A stretch of DNA of 64,000 nucleotides from assembly GCA_937966115.1 (NCBI GenBank), contig CALCKX010000083.1, positions 1 through 64,000 of the forward strand, given 5' to 3'. This DNA is from an uncultured Chloracidobacterium sp. (GTDB lineage: Bacteria > Acidobacteriota > Blastocatellia > Chloracidobacteriales > Chloracidobacteriaceae). The notes under the pieces were generated by a model that worked only from the letters and a program-made list of their open reading frames with translations, was not told the origin of the DNA and ran no database searches. Made by a program: the position numbers and the translations under genes. Position 1 is the stretch's first letter. The number at the start of each line of letters is the position of its first letter. Shown here one piece after another: positions 37,988-47,653 of this stretch.

Positions 37988-39016
37988 ATGACGCCTGCGC
38001 GCCGCATCGCCGTCATCGGCGCGGGGAGCTGGGGCACCGCGCTAGCGCTGGTCGCCGCCGCTCGCCCGGCTTCCGATCAGTCGCCGCGCGCGGTCACGCT
38101 CTGGGGCCATCGCCCGGAGCACATCGCCCAGCTCGCCGAGCGGCGCGAAAATCAGCTCTATTTGCCCGGCTTCCGGCTGCCCGACAACCTCCTGCCGACG
38201 GCCGAGCTGTCCGTCGCGCTGGAAGGCGCGCAGATTGCGCTGCTCGTCGCGCCGTCGCACGTGACGCGCGGGCTGCTCGTGGCGATGCGCCCCTACATTA
38301 CGCCCACCATGGTGTTTGTGAGCGCGACCAAGGGGATCGAGACGGATACCCTGATGCGCATGTCGGAAGTCGCGTTCGACGTTTGGCACGACCGCTTCGA
38401 GCCGCGTTATGTCGCGCTGTCCGGCCCCAACTTCGCCTACGAAGTCGCCAAGGGCGATCCGGCGGCGACCGTGGTGGCGGCCTTCGCGCCCCGCTGGGGC
38501 GAATACGTGCAGAGCGAGCTGAGCCTGCCGAGCTTTCGGCTTTACTACAACCAGGACATCGCCGGCGTTGAAATCGCCGGCGCGGCGAAAAACGTCATCG
38601 CCATCGCCGCCGGCGTGATGACCGGGCTGGGCTTTGGCCACAATACGGTCGTGACCCTGATCACGCGCGGGCTGGCGGAAATAACGCGCCTGGCGACGGC
38701 GCTCGGCGCGCGGGCGGAAACCATGTCCGGGCTGGCCGGCGTAGGCGATCTCTTCCTGACCGCGACCGGGGCGCTCTCGCGCAACCGCTACGTCGGGGTC
38801 GAGCTGGGCAAGGGGCGCCAGCTCGATGAGATTCTCGCCGGGATGACCAACGTCGCCGAAGGCGTCAAGGCCACAAAGGCCATTTATGCCCTGGCGCAAA
38901 GGCACGGCGTGGACATGCCCATGACGCGCGGCATGCATCAGGTGCTGTACGAGGGGCGCAGCGTTCAGGACGCCATGGCGGAAGTCCTGGGCCGCCCGCT
39001 GCGCCGCGAATACTAA
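37988..39016 (+). CDS. gpsA: NAD(P)-dependent glycerol-3-phosphate dehydrogenase
   Basis: IAVIGAGSWGTALA...VSATKGIETDTL...ALSGPNFAYEVAKGDPAATVVA...AGAAKNVIAIAAGVMTGLGFGHN. Confidence 0.96.
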   Translation: MTPARRIAVIGAGSWGTALALVAAARPASDQSPRAVTLWGHRPEHIAQLAERRENQLYLPGFRLPDNLLPTAELSVALEGAQIALLVAPSHVTRGLLVAMRPYITPTMVFVSATKGIETDTLMRMSEVAFDVWHDRFEPRYVALSGPNFAYEVAKGDPAATVVAAFAPRWGEYVQSELSLPSFRLYYNQDIAGVEIAGAAKNVIAIAAGVMTGLGFGHNTVVTLITRGLAEITRLATALGARAETMSGLAGVGDLFLTATGALSRNRYVGVELGKGRQLDEILAGMTNVAEGVKATKAIYALAQRHGVDMPMTRGMHQVLYEGRSVQDAMAEVLGRPLRREY

Positions 39017-39094
39017 CGCCAATGCCAACTGTCAACGCGACTGCCGGCGCGCGCCCTGGGCGCCCTCCGAGGTCGCGCTTGGCGCGGCCGCGGG

Positions 39095-40786
39095 CTAGCG
39101 CGGCGACGCCAGCAGCAAGCGTTGCGCGGCTTGCGCGTCGGGGTCGTCGGGGCTTTGGTCGAGCGCCTGCCGAATGTGCAGGGCGGCGCGCGCGCGGTCG
39201 CCCTGCGACAAGAGCACCCGGCCCAGCAGGACATGCGCCGCGGTCAGCTTCGGATTCCAGAACACCGCCGCCTTGAGCGCGTTGATGGCGGCTGGCAAAT
39301 CCCCGCGCCGTTCATGGACGCGCCCCAGCAGCAGGTGCGCTTCGCTGTAATCGGGGGCGATCTGAATCGCTTGCGCCAGCTTTTCGCTCGCTACGTCCGA
39401 CTGGTTGTTGAGGAAAGCCGCCTGCGCCTCCTGCATGAGCGCCGCGACCCGCTGCAGCGCCGACACGCCGAGCAAAGCCTGCTGGCGGCTTTGCTCCTCG
39501 CCGCGCGCGTAGCGGTGGAACGCCTCGCGGTTGAAGCGCGCCTTGAGGTAGGGCAGCCAGGGCGGCTTGCCGGCGGTTTCCCACTTGGCGAAGTCGGGGC
39601 TGTGCCGCTTGGCGGCGTCCAGCGCGGCGGCGGCTTCGCTCGCCCGGCCCAGCTTGGCGTAGCTTTTGGCCAAGACGTACCAGGCGCGCCCCTGCTCCGG
39701 CGCGCGCTTGGCGAGCGTTTCCAGCGGAACCAGCGCCGCCTCCGCCCGCCCATCGCGCCAGAGGGCGTAGCCGTAGTTGAAAAGCGCCTCGTCATCCTGC
39801 GGCACGGTGTCCGACGCGAGCTTGGTCAGCCGGGCCGCCTCGGCGAAATCGCCCTTCTGCATGTGCGCGACGCCGGCGTTGACATAGGTCTCGAAAAGCG
39901 GCATCGGCCCAAGCAGCGCCGTATGGGTCTTGATGGCGGCTTCGGCTTTGTTGCTTAGGATTTGGCACACGCCAAGGTAAAAGCTCGATTCCAGCCCGCG
40001 CGGGTCGGTCGGGCGCACCCGCTCGAGCCACTCCAGCGCGTCGCCGTAGCGTCCGGCGCGATAGTAGCTGAGCCCCAACTCGAAATACGCCTGGGGAAAG
40101 GCGAGCTGCGCGTTGCGCGTCGCTTCCTCAATCGCCCGAATGAGCAGCCGCTGCCGGTCCGCGCCTTCCTCGGTGACAAGCGCCTTGATGTAAATCTCAT
40201 AGGCGCTCGGCGCGGTCCGCGTCGCCCGCGCGATGATGCGGTCGCGCGAGAAGGGCAGCGCCGGATTGCGCTGGTAAAGCAGCTCCCACGCCAGCTTGCC
40301 CTGAACCACCTGCAGGTTCGCCAGGGGCGCGCTGATCGTGTGCTCGCTGCCCAGCAGCTTGCCCTCGCGCAGGGAAATCATCTGCGCCCGCGCGGTGAGG
40401 ACGCTGTCCTTGCCCTCGCCGGTCACCATGTACGTGCCGCGCACGAGCAAGTCCGCGCCAACGGCTTCGCCAAGCTTGATCTCCGTGGCGCGGGTGAGCA
40501 GGGCCGTCCGTGGCAGGCCGAGCTTTTCGTACGCTAGGTGGCACTCATCGAGCGGAACCGCGATCAAGCCCGGCGAATCAAGCAGCTCCGCCATCGCCAC
40601 CGTGAAGCTTTCGCGAATCCAATTATGCTCCGGGCGCGCCGTTGTATGCTCGAAGGGAAGGGTGAGGACGACATCCGTCGCCGTCGCCGCGCCGCCGAGC
40701 AGCCCTAGGCTGAGCCATAGCCAGGCCACGGCCGCCGCGAGCCGTCGCCCGCTCAGACCCTTCCGCTTATGGATGCGCTTGGTCAT
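39095..40786 (-). CDS. TPR-repeat secreted protein
   Basis: 563 aa with signal peptide; FxxxPxx/TPR helix pairs such as EAHLLLGRVHERRGDLPAAINALKAAVFWNPKLTAAHVLLGRVL. Confidence 0.85.
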   Translation of the reverse strand: MTKRIHKRKGLSGRRLAAAVAWLWLSLGLLGGAATATDVVLTLPFEHTTARPEHNWIRESFTVAMAELLDSPGLIAVPLDECHLAYEKLGLPRTALLTRATEIKLGEAVGADLLVRGTYMVTGEGKDSVLTARAQMISLREGKLLGSEHTISAPLANLQVVQGKLAWELLYQRNPALPFSRDRIIARATRTAPSAYEIYIKALVTEEGADRQRLLIRAIEEATRNAQLAFPQAYFELGLSYYRAGRYGDALEWLERVRPTDPRGLESSFYLGVCQILSNKAEAAIKTHTALLGPMPLFETYVNAGVAHMQKGDFAEAARLTKLASDTVPQDDEALFNYGYALWRDGRAEAALVPLETLAKRAPEQGRAWYVLAKSYAKLGRASEAAAALDAAKRHSPDFAKWETAGKPPWLPYLKARFNREAFHRYARGEEQSRQQALLGVSALQRVAALMQEAQAAFLNNQSDVASEKLAQAIQIAPDYSEAHLLLGRVHERRGDLPAAINALKAAVFWNPKLTAAHVLLGRVLLSQGDRARAALHIRQALDQSPDDPDAQAAQRLLLASPR

Positions 40787-40942
40787 GCGCTGTCGTCTCC
40801 TCCGCGCCGCGCCGCCGCCGGCAATTCCGGGCGACCCTGCCGCGGCGCGGGTCGCAGGCGCGCCGCTAGCCCAGTCGGAAAGCTTATCACGGATGCGCGT
40901 CGCCTTGGATGACCCGTCTTCGGCACTTCGAAAAAAAAATAC

Positions 40943-40972
40943 TTGACAGTAGCCGACTAAGATTTTTATATT
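40943..40972 (+). promoter_or_regulatory. Candidate sigma-70-type promoter of clpB (TTGACA-N18-TATATT)
   Basis: -35 at 40943-40948, -10 at 40967-40972; 48 nt upstream of the probable ATG at 41021. Confidence 0.7.
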
Positions 40973-41020
40973 GCTAACCGGCTAAGAAAAGTAGCCAGTT
41001 CGCTTATAATGAGGTGCGCT

Positions 41021-43654
41021 ATGCGACACGACCAGTTTACCCTCCGCGCCCAGGAAGCCATTGCCGCCGCCGTCACGCTAGCCCAGGAGCGGCAGCACCC
41101 GCAGGTGGAGCCGGAACACTTGCTAGCCGCCCTGTTGGGGCAGGCGGACGGCATCGCGAAGCCAATCCTTGAGAAGATCGGCGTCGCCGCGTCGCCCTTG
41201 CTCAGGGAAGTCGAGGCGGCGTTAGGGAAGCTGCCGCAGACGAGCGGCGGCGAGCGGTATTTCTCGGGTCGCGTCTCGACGCTATTCGTCAATGCGCGCA
41301 AGGAAGCGGACAAGTTGCAGGACGCTTACGTCAGCACCGAGCACTTGTTGCTGGCGATGGTCGAGGACAAGGAAAGCGTCGCGGGGCGTCTGCTGCGTCA
41401 GGCTGGCGTGACGCGCGACGCGATGCTCAAGGTCATGACCGAGCTGCGGGGCAACGAGCGCATCATGGATCAGGACCCGGAGTCGAAGTATCAGTCGCTT
41501 CAGAAGTATGGGCGCGATCTGACCGAGTTGGCGCGGGCCGGCAAGCTTGACCCGGTCATCGGGCGCGACGATGAAATCCGCCGCGTCGTTCAGGTCCTGT
41601 CGCGGCGAACGAAAAACAACCCGGTCCTCATTGGCGAGCCGGGCGTCGGCAAGACGGCGATTGTCGAGGGGCTGGCCATGCGGATTGTTTCCGGCGACGT
41701 GCCGGAATCGCTCAAGAACAAGCGGCTCTTGACGCTTGACCTCGGCGCGATGCTCGCTGGGGCCAAGTATCGCGGCGAGTTTGAGGATCGCCTCAAGGCC
41801 GTGCTGAAGGAAGTCGTGCGCTCCAATGGCGAGATCATTCTCTTCATTGACGAGTTGCACACGCTGGTCGGCGCGGGCGCGAGCGAGGGCGCGCTGGACG
41901 CTTCCAATATGCTCAAGCCGGCGCTGGCGCGCGGCGAGCTGCACTGCGTCGGCGCGACGACGCTCAACGAGTACAAGAAGCACATCGAGAAGGACGCCGC
42001 GCTGGAGCGCCGCTTCCAGCCGGTGTACGTGCCGGAGCCGACGGTCGAGGACACCATTGCCATCTTGCGCGGCTTGAAGGAGCGCTATGAAGTCCACCAC
42101 GGCGTGCGCATCAAGGACGCCGCCATCGTGGCCGCGGCGACCCTGTCGAACCGCTACATCGCGGATCGCTTCCTGCCGGACAAGGCGATTGACTTGATTG
42201 ACGAGGCGGCGTCGCGCCTGCGCATCGAAATCGACAGCTTGCCGACTGAGATTGACGAGATCGAGCGCGACATCATGCAGCGCGAAATCGAGCGGCAGGC
42301 GCTCCAGCGGGAAGACGACCCGGCATCGCAGGAGCGGCGGTCCAAGATCGAGCAGGAAATATCCGAGTTGCGGGAGCGGAGCGCGGCGCTCAAGGCGCGC
42401 TGGACGAATGAAAAGACCGTCATCGAGTCCATCCGCGCCGACAAGGAGAAGCTCGAGGAGCTCAAGCTTGAAGCCGAGCGGCACGAGCGGGCGGGCGACT
42501 ACGCCCGGGTGGCGGAAATCCGCTATGGCTCGATGAATGAGATTCGGCAACGGATCGAAGCCAATCGGGCCAAGCTGGTCGAGCTGCAATCGTCCGGGGC
42601 GATGCTCAAGGAAGAGGTGGATGAGTCCGACATCGCCCTGGTCATTGCCAAGTGGACAGGCATCCCGGTCGCCAAGATGCTTGAAAGCGAGGTTCAGAAG
42701 CTCGTTCAGATGGAAGCCCGCCTGGGGCAGCGGGTGATTGGGCAGCCGAACGCCCTGCAGGCCGTCGCCAACGCCGTGCGGCGGGCGCGGGCCGGGCTTC
42801 AGGATCCGAACCGCCCGATTGGCTCGTTCATCTTCCTTGGGCCGACCGGGGTGGGGAAGACGGAAACCGCCCGGGCGCTGGCGGAGTTTCTATTCGATGA
42901 CGAGCAGGCGATGGTGCGGCTGGACATGTCGGAATACATGGAAAAGCACGCGGTCGCCCGGCTCATCGGCGCGCCCCCGGGCTATGTCGGCTACGACGAG
43001 GGCGGGCAGTTGACCGAGGCCATCCGGCGGCGGCCCTATTCCGTCATCCTGCTCGACGAAATCGAAAAAGCCCATCCCGATGTCTTCAACGTCCTGCTCC
43101 AAGTGCTGGATGACGGGCGACTGACGGACGGCAAGGGCCGGACGGTGGATTTCAAGAACACGGTCATCGTCATGACTTCCAACATCGGGAGCGGCGAGAT
43201 TCTGGACTGGGGCGGCGACCCGGAACAAGACGCCGAGACGCGCCAGCGCGTGCTGACCCTGCTGCGCGGCGTGTTCAAGCCGGAGTTTCTCAACCGCGTG
43301 GATGAAATCGTGATCTTCCACCCGCTCGGGCGGCGGCATCTGCACCAGATCATCGAGGCGCAGCTGGGGCGCCTGCGAGCGATGCTGGCCGACCGGCATA
43401 TCACCCTCGAGCTGACCGATATGGCGAAGGATTTGCTTGCCAGCGAGGGCTTTGATCCGACGTATGGCGCGCGCCCGCTCAAGCGGGCGATCCAAAGCCT
43501 GCTGCAAAACCCGCTGGCGCTGAAGTTACTCGACGGGACTGTTCTGGAGGGGCAGACCCTGCGAGTGGATGTCAACGAAACCAGCGATGCCTTCACGTTC
43601 ATCCCTCAGACGCCGACCGCCGCGCCGGTCGGCGCCGGAGCGGCGAGCGTCTGA
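41021..43654 (+). CDS. clpB: ATP-dependent disaggregase ClpB; ORF opens at 41009, ATG 41021 has the better RBS (GAGG)
   Basis: [39 protein letters not shown]; two AAA+ modules, coiled-coil M-domain ([38 protein letters not shown]...). Confidence 0.96.
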   Translation: MRHDQFTLRAQEAIAAAVTLAQERQHPQVEPEHLLAALLGQADGIAKPILEKIGVAASPLLREVEAALGKLPQTSGGERYFSGRVSTLFVNARKEADKLQDAYVSTEHLLLAMVEDKESVAGRLLRQAGVTRDAMLKVMTELRGNERIMDQDPESKYQSLQKYGRDLTELARAGKLDPVIGRDDEIRRVVQVLSRRTKNNPVLIGEPGVGKTAIVEGLAMRIVSGDVPESLKNKRLLTLDLGAMLAGAKYRGEFEDRLKAVLKEVVRSNGEIILFIDELHTLVGAGASEGALDASNMLKPALARGELHCVGATTLNEYKKHIEKDAALERRFQPVYVPEPTVEDTIAILRGLKERYEVHHGVRIKDAAIVAAATLSNRYIADRFLPDKAIDLIDEAASRLRIEIDSLPTEIDEIERDIMQREIERQALQREDDPASQERRSKIEQEISELRERSAALKARWTNEKTVIESIRADKEKLEELKLEAERHERAGDYARVAEIRYGSMNEIRQRIEANRAKLVELQSSGAMLKEEVDESDIALVIAKWTGIPVAKMLESEVQKLVQMEARLGQRVIGQPNALQAVANAVRRARAGLQDPNRPIGSFIFLGPTGVGKTETARALAEFLFDDEQAMVRLDMSEYMEKHAVARLIGAPPGYVGYDEGGQLTEAIRRRPYSVILLDEIEKAHPDVFNVLLQVLDDGRLTDGKGRTVDFKNTVIVMTSNIGSGEILDWGGDPEQDAETRQRVLTLLRGVFKPEFLNRVDEIVIFHPLGRRHLHQIIEAQLGRLRAMLADRHITLELTDMAKDLLASEGFDPTYGARPLKRAIQSLLQNPLALKLLDGTVLEGQTLRVDVNETSDAFTFIPQTPTAAPVGAGAASV

Positions 43655-43732
43655 GCGGCGCGCTGAAACCGAAGCCAAGGACTAAAACCAAGCCACAACT
43701 GGAAACCATGTCCGCTCTGGAGGTAACAAGCC

Positions 43733-44182
43733 ATGACGCTTCAACGCTTTGATCCCTTTCGTGAACTCATTACGCTGCAAAATCGGATGAACAGTCTGTT
43801 TAGCGAAGCTGGTCTCCTGCCGCGCCCTGGCGCCGAGGATCAGGCGACGGCAATGTGGTCGCCGGCCGTGGACATCTATGAAACCGAAAAGGAAATTGTC
43901 CTCAAGGCCGAGTTGCCGGATATCAAGCAGGAAGACATTCGCGTAAGCGTGGACAACAACCGGCTCTCCGTGACGGGCGAGCGGAAGTTTGAATCGGAGG
44001 TGAAGCGTGAGAACTATCACCGCATCGAGCGCGCTTATGGTAGCTTTGCGCGCACTTTTTCGCTGCCGCCCACGGTTGACCAAGAAAACATCCGGGCTGA
44101 GTATAAGCAGGGCGTCCTGACCATCTCGCTGCCGAAGCGCGAGCTGGCGCAGGGCAAGAACATCAGCGTTCAAGTCGGCTGA
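43733..44182 (+). CDS. Small heat-shock protein (Hsp20/alpha-crystallin)
   Basis: 149 aa; WSPAVDIYETEKEIVLKAELPDIKQEDIRVSVDNNRLSVTGERKFE...YGSFARTFSLPPTVDQENIRAEYKQGVLTISLPK. Confidence 0.95.
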   Translation: MTLQRFDPFRELITLQNRMNSLFSEAGLLPRPGAEDQATAMWSPAVDIYETEKEIVLKAELPDIKQEDIRVSVDNNRLSVTGERKFESEVKRENYHRIERAYGSFARTFSLPPTVDQENIRAEYKQGVLTISLPKRELAQGKNISVQVG

Positions 44183-44236
44183 CGGCGCCGCTGGCTAGCC
44201 CGAGCTTGAGCGCTGACATCTCAGGGATGCCGTTCC

Positions 44237-44288
44237 GGCGAGCGATGCGCTTGCGCCTGCGACGTCTGGCGCGAGCGCATCGCTCGCC
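44237..44288. terminator. Long perfect-stem hairpin between hsp20 and grpE (terminator / attenuator / processing element)
   Basis: Arms GGCGAGCGATGCGCT (44237-44251) and AGCGCATCGCTCGCC (44274-44288), extendable inward by one G-U and five G-C pairs. Confidence 0.65.
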
Positions 44289-44327
44289 CATTGAGCAAAA
44301 TCTTCTCTCCCAAGGAGCAAGCTGGAG

Positions 44328-45050
44328 ATGAGCGACGAATCACGTGAAACGACCGCCGCCGTGCCGGTCGTGCAGGTTACCGACAAGCGCCGGCTCCACA
44401 TGGAAGCCGACGAGCGCGCCGCCGACTCGTCGGGGGAGGTCCTGACGGATCCGCCGGCTGACGCCCAGACTGACGCCCAGGCTGATGCCCAAGCTGATGC
44501 CCAAGCTGATGCCCGGCGCGCGGAGCGCCTCGGCTTTCAGCAGCTTCAAATGAAGCTCGCCGAGCGCGAGGCCCAGCTTGCGCGGCTGCGGGCGCAGGTG
44601 GTCGAGTTCGAGGCCAAAACGCAGGACGAATTGCGCGAGACGCGACGACGGCTGGAGCGCGTTTTCGAGCAGCGCGTGACCAGCGCTCGGCAGTCGCTCA
44701 TCGAGGAATTGCTGGCCGTTTTCGATAATCTCGACTTGATGCTGGCCGGCGCCGAGAAAGCGACTCGCGACGACCTGCTGACGGGCATTGACGCGATGCG
44801 GCGCTTGCTGATCCAGACGCTGCAACGCCAAGACATCGAGCGCATCGAAGCCCTTGGGCAGCCGTTCGACCCGGAGCTTCACGAAGCCGTCGAGACCGCG
44901 GCGGTCGGGCCAGAGCAGGATGGGCAAGTCGTCGCGCAAACGCGTCCCGGCTATCGCATGGACGGGCGGCTCATTCGCCCCGCCCTGGTTTCGGTCGGAC
45001 GCGCCGAGCCATCGTCGGTTGTGCTTTCGGAGACGGAAGTTCCAGCCTGA
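44328..45050 (+). CDS. grpE: Nucleotide exchange factor GrpE
   Basis: EFEAKTQDELRETRRRLERVFEQRVTSARQSLIEELLAVFDNLDLMLAGAEK...GQPFDPELHEAVETAAVGPEQDGQVVAQTRPGYRMDGRLIRPALVSVG. Confidence 0.9.
   Translation: MSDESRETTAAVPVVQVTDKRRLHMEADERAADSSGEVLTDPPADAQTDAQADAQADAQADARRAERLGFQQLQMKLAEREAQLARLRAQVVEFEAKTQDELRETRRRLERVFEQRVTSARQSLIEELLAVFDNLDLMLAGAEKATRDDLLTGIDAMRRLLIQTLQRQDIERIEALGQPFDPELHEAVETAAVGPEQDGQVVAQTRPGYRMDGRLIRPALVSVGRAEPSSVVLSETEVPA
44458..44517 (+). repeat. Five 12-bp tandem units in grpE encoding (A/T)DA(Q/R)
   Basis: GCTGACGCCCAG / ACTGACGCCCAG / GCTGATGCCCAA / GCTGATGCCCAA / GCTGATGCCCGG. Confidence 0.95.
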
Positions 45051-45210
45051 CATCAGGTAAAGAACCGTTCGCCGCGCCCCGCGCATATGGTATTCTCGAC
45101 CTCGCAGCTCACCACTCCCCTTACTGCGTCTGCGCTGCGTTTCCATCTGGCCAAGGTCCGCTGGACGCGCACCACATCAATGATTGACATCATCCTCACA
45201 GAGGCACGCT

Positions 45211-47508
45211 ATGATTGACTTTGGCGATTTCGCAGACCGATTTTCAGAGAGCGGACAGCGCGTTATGCGCCGCGCCTATGAGGAATCGAAGACCCGCGAG
45301 CACAACTTTCTTGCGCCAGAACATATTTTCCTCGCCCTGACGGAAGTCGAGCGTCCGCTCGTCAATGAGATCATGCAGAGTCTCAATCTCGACCCGCAGG
45401 CCATTCGTAACGCGCTCGATGGACGGCTCTCCGTTCAGCGGCAGTTCGTCGGCAAGCGAATGAAGCTCCATGACGCTACGCGCGACATCCTCAACAAGGC
45501 CATGCGGCGCGCCCGCCAGAGCGGGCGGCAGGCGATTGACTCGACCGACCTGCTGATCTCGCTGTTTCAGGACGAGGATGGCGTGACGGCGTCGGTTCTG
45601 AGGCAGTTTGGGGCTGACCCGCAGGATGTCGTCGAGCGCGTTGGCTCGCGCCTCAAATCCCGCGAGGAGCGCGAGGCGCGCATCAGTCGCAAGTTTGAGC
45701 TGCCGCCCTATATCAAGCACTTCGGGACGAGCCTCAACAAGCTGGCGCGGGAAGGCAAGCTGCCGCCGGTGATTGGCCGCGAGCGCGAAATCCAGCAGAT
45801 GATCGAAATTCTCTGCCACCGCGAGCGCGCTAACTCGCCCATCCTCATCGGCGAGCCGGGCGTTGGGAAAACGGCGGTGGTCGAGGGCCTCGCCCAGTTG
45901 ATCGAGCTGGAGCCGGATCGCGCGCCGCGTCGCCTGCGCAATGCGCACATCGTCTCGATGCAGATTTCCAACGTCGTCGCTGGCACGATGCTGCGCGGCA
46001 TGTTCGAGGAGCGCATTCAGGGCGTCATCAATGAAGTCAAGGAGCGCGAGAACCTCATTCTCTTCATTGACGAGGTGCACACCATCATCGGGGCCGGCTC
46101 GGCGATGGGCGCGGCGGCCGACGCCGCCAATATGTTCAAGTCGGCGCTGGGCCGCGGAGAGCTGCGTATCATCGGGGCGACCACCACGACCGAATACAAG
46201 GAATACATTGCCGAAGACGAGGCTTTGGCGCGGCGCTTCCGAACCGTGGTCATTGCCGAGCCAAGCGTGGAGGACACCCGCAAGATTCTCCACGGCGTGC
46301 GACCCCGCCTGGAGCAGAACTACTCCGTGCAGATTTCCGACGAAGCCCTTGAGACGGCGCTGGAGATGGCCCCGCGCTACATTCGCAGCCTGCACATGCC
46401 GGACAAGGTCATTGGCTGGCTCGACACGGCGTCGGTCAAGGTTGAAATCAACCAGCCGGAAGACCCAGTCGTGCTCAAGCATCATGTCATTGACGTGATT
46501 GCGCAGGATTCGCGCATTCCGCATGACATGATTTTCCGCGAGACGACCGAGCGGTTTGCCAATATGGAGGAGGCCCTGGCCAAGCGGGTCATCGGTCAGC
46601 GCGAGGCGGTGGAGAGCGTGGCGCGGCGCTTGCGCCTCAACAAGGGCCCGCTCAAGGAAAACTTCTACAAGCCGGATGGCGTGCTGCTATTCCTGGGGCC
46701 GACCGGCGTCGGCAAGACGGAGCTGGCGAAGTCGGTCGCCGAGTTCATGTTCGGCGATGAGCAGAAGATGATTCGGATTGATATGTCCGAATACCAGGAC
46801 GGCGTCGTGGCGGTGGAGAAGCTCATCGGCATGCCGCGCGGCATCGTCGGGTCGGAGCGTGGCGGCGTCCTGACCGAGCGCCTGCGCGACAACCCGTACA
46901 CGGTGCTCCTGCTTGACGAAATCGAGAAGGCGTCGCCCTACCTGTTGAACCTGTTCTTGCAGGCTTTTGACGAGGGCTGGCTGACGGACGGGCGCGGCAA
47001 GAAAGTCTATTTGTCCGACGCGATCATCATCATGACCTCGAACCTGGGCAGCGAGAACTTCAAGAAATACATGAAGCCGCTTGGCTTTGGCGCGAAATCG
47101 CTGGGCGACATGAAGGAGATCAAGGGCGAGGTGATGAAGGCGGCCGAGGCGCGCTTCTCGCCCGAGTTCCGTAACCGCATTGATGAGATCGTCGTCTTCT
47201 CGCCGCTGACGCAGGATGAGGTGCGACAGATAGCGGTTCTCTATCTGAAGAAGATCGAGCGACAGATGACCAAGTTCGGCAAGTCGCTTCAGGTGACGGA
47301 AGCCGCCGTTGACCAGCTTGTACAGCAGGGCTTCAGCCCAGCCTATGGCGCCCGCTTCCTCAAGCGAACCATTGATGAAAAGGTCAAGCTGCCGATTACG
47401 CTGCAGTGGAATGCGTCCAATCGCTTCACGGTGGACGCCCGCGACGGGCAGGTGGTCGTGACGGAAGAGCGTCCCGAAACGACGCCGGCGACCTTCTCGG
47501 TCAACTGA
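45211..47508 (+). CDS. Atypical Clp-family AAA+ unfoldase (two AAA modules, no ClpB-type M-domain); probable ClpP partner
   Basis: Clp N-domain, GEPGVGKT and GPTGVGKT Walker A motifs, MDEI/IDEVHTI-type Walker B, LGF motif in the region preceding SPEFRNRIDEIVVF. Confidence 0.9.
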   Translation: MIDFGDFADRFSESGQRVMRRAYEESKTREHNFLAPEHIFLALTEVERPLVNEIMQSLNLDPQAIRNALDGRLSVQRQFVGKRMKLHDATRDILNKAMRRARQSGRQAIDSTDLLISLFQDEDGVTASVLRQFGADPQDVVERVGSRLKSREEREARISRKFELPPYIKHFGTSLNKLAREGKLPPVIGREREIQQMIEILCHRERANSPILIGEPGVGKTAVVEGLAQLIELEPDRAPRRLRNAHIVSMQISNVVAGTMLRGMFEERIQGVINEVKERENLILFIDEVHTIIGAGSAMGAAADAANMFKSALGRGELRIIGATTTTEYKEYIAEDEALARRFRTVVIAEPSVEDTRKILHGVRPRLEQNYSVQISDEALETALEMAPRYIRSLHMPDKVIGWLDTASVKVEINQPEDPVVLKHHVIDVIAQDSRIPHDMIFRETTERFANMEEALAKRVIGQREAVESVARRLRLNKGPLKENFYKPDGVLLFLGPTGVGKTELAKSVAEFMFGDEQKMIRIDMSEYQDGVVAVEKLIGMPRGIVGSERGGVLTERLRDNPYTVLLLDEIEKASPYLLNLFLQAFDEGWLTDGRGKKVYLSDAIIIMTSNLGSENFKKYMKPLGFGAKSLGDMKEIKGEVMKAAEARFSPEFRNRIDEIVVFSPLTQDEVRQIAVLYLKKIERQMTKFGKSLQVTEAAVDQLVQQGFSPAYGARFLKRTIDEKVKLPITLQWNASNRFTVDARDGQVVVTEERPETTPATFSVN

Positions 47509-47588
47509 CCGCTTTCCGCCCGGGCGAAACCACGGCGAAAAGCGGGCCGCGGCTGGCGACCGTCTGGCGCGGGGCGCGTAAAGCCAAG

Positions 47589-47623
47589 CGACGCGAAGCT
47601 CATCCTTCGCGTCGTCATTTTTT
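47589..47623 (+). terminator. Intrinsic terminator of the Clp-like gene
   Basis: CGACGCGAAG-CTCATC-CTTCGCGTCG followed by TCATTTTTT. Confidence 0.85.
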
Positions 47624-47653
47624 GCGCGATTTTTTCCTTCGCTTTTTCTTCGC

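Noticed and set aside
40942-40962. CTTGACA-N7-ACTAAGA as an HspR HAIR site
   Set aside because: The right arm does not complement the left (HAIR is CTTGAGT-N7-ACTCAAG); too many mismatches, so kept only as an unassigned repeat.
41005-41010. Perfect TATAAT next to the clpB start
   Set aside because: Only 10 nt before ATG 41021 and no -35 at the right distance; the TTGACA-N18-TATATT upstream is a better promoter.
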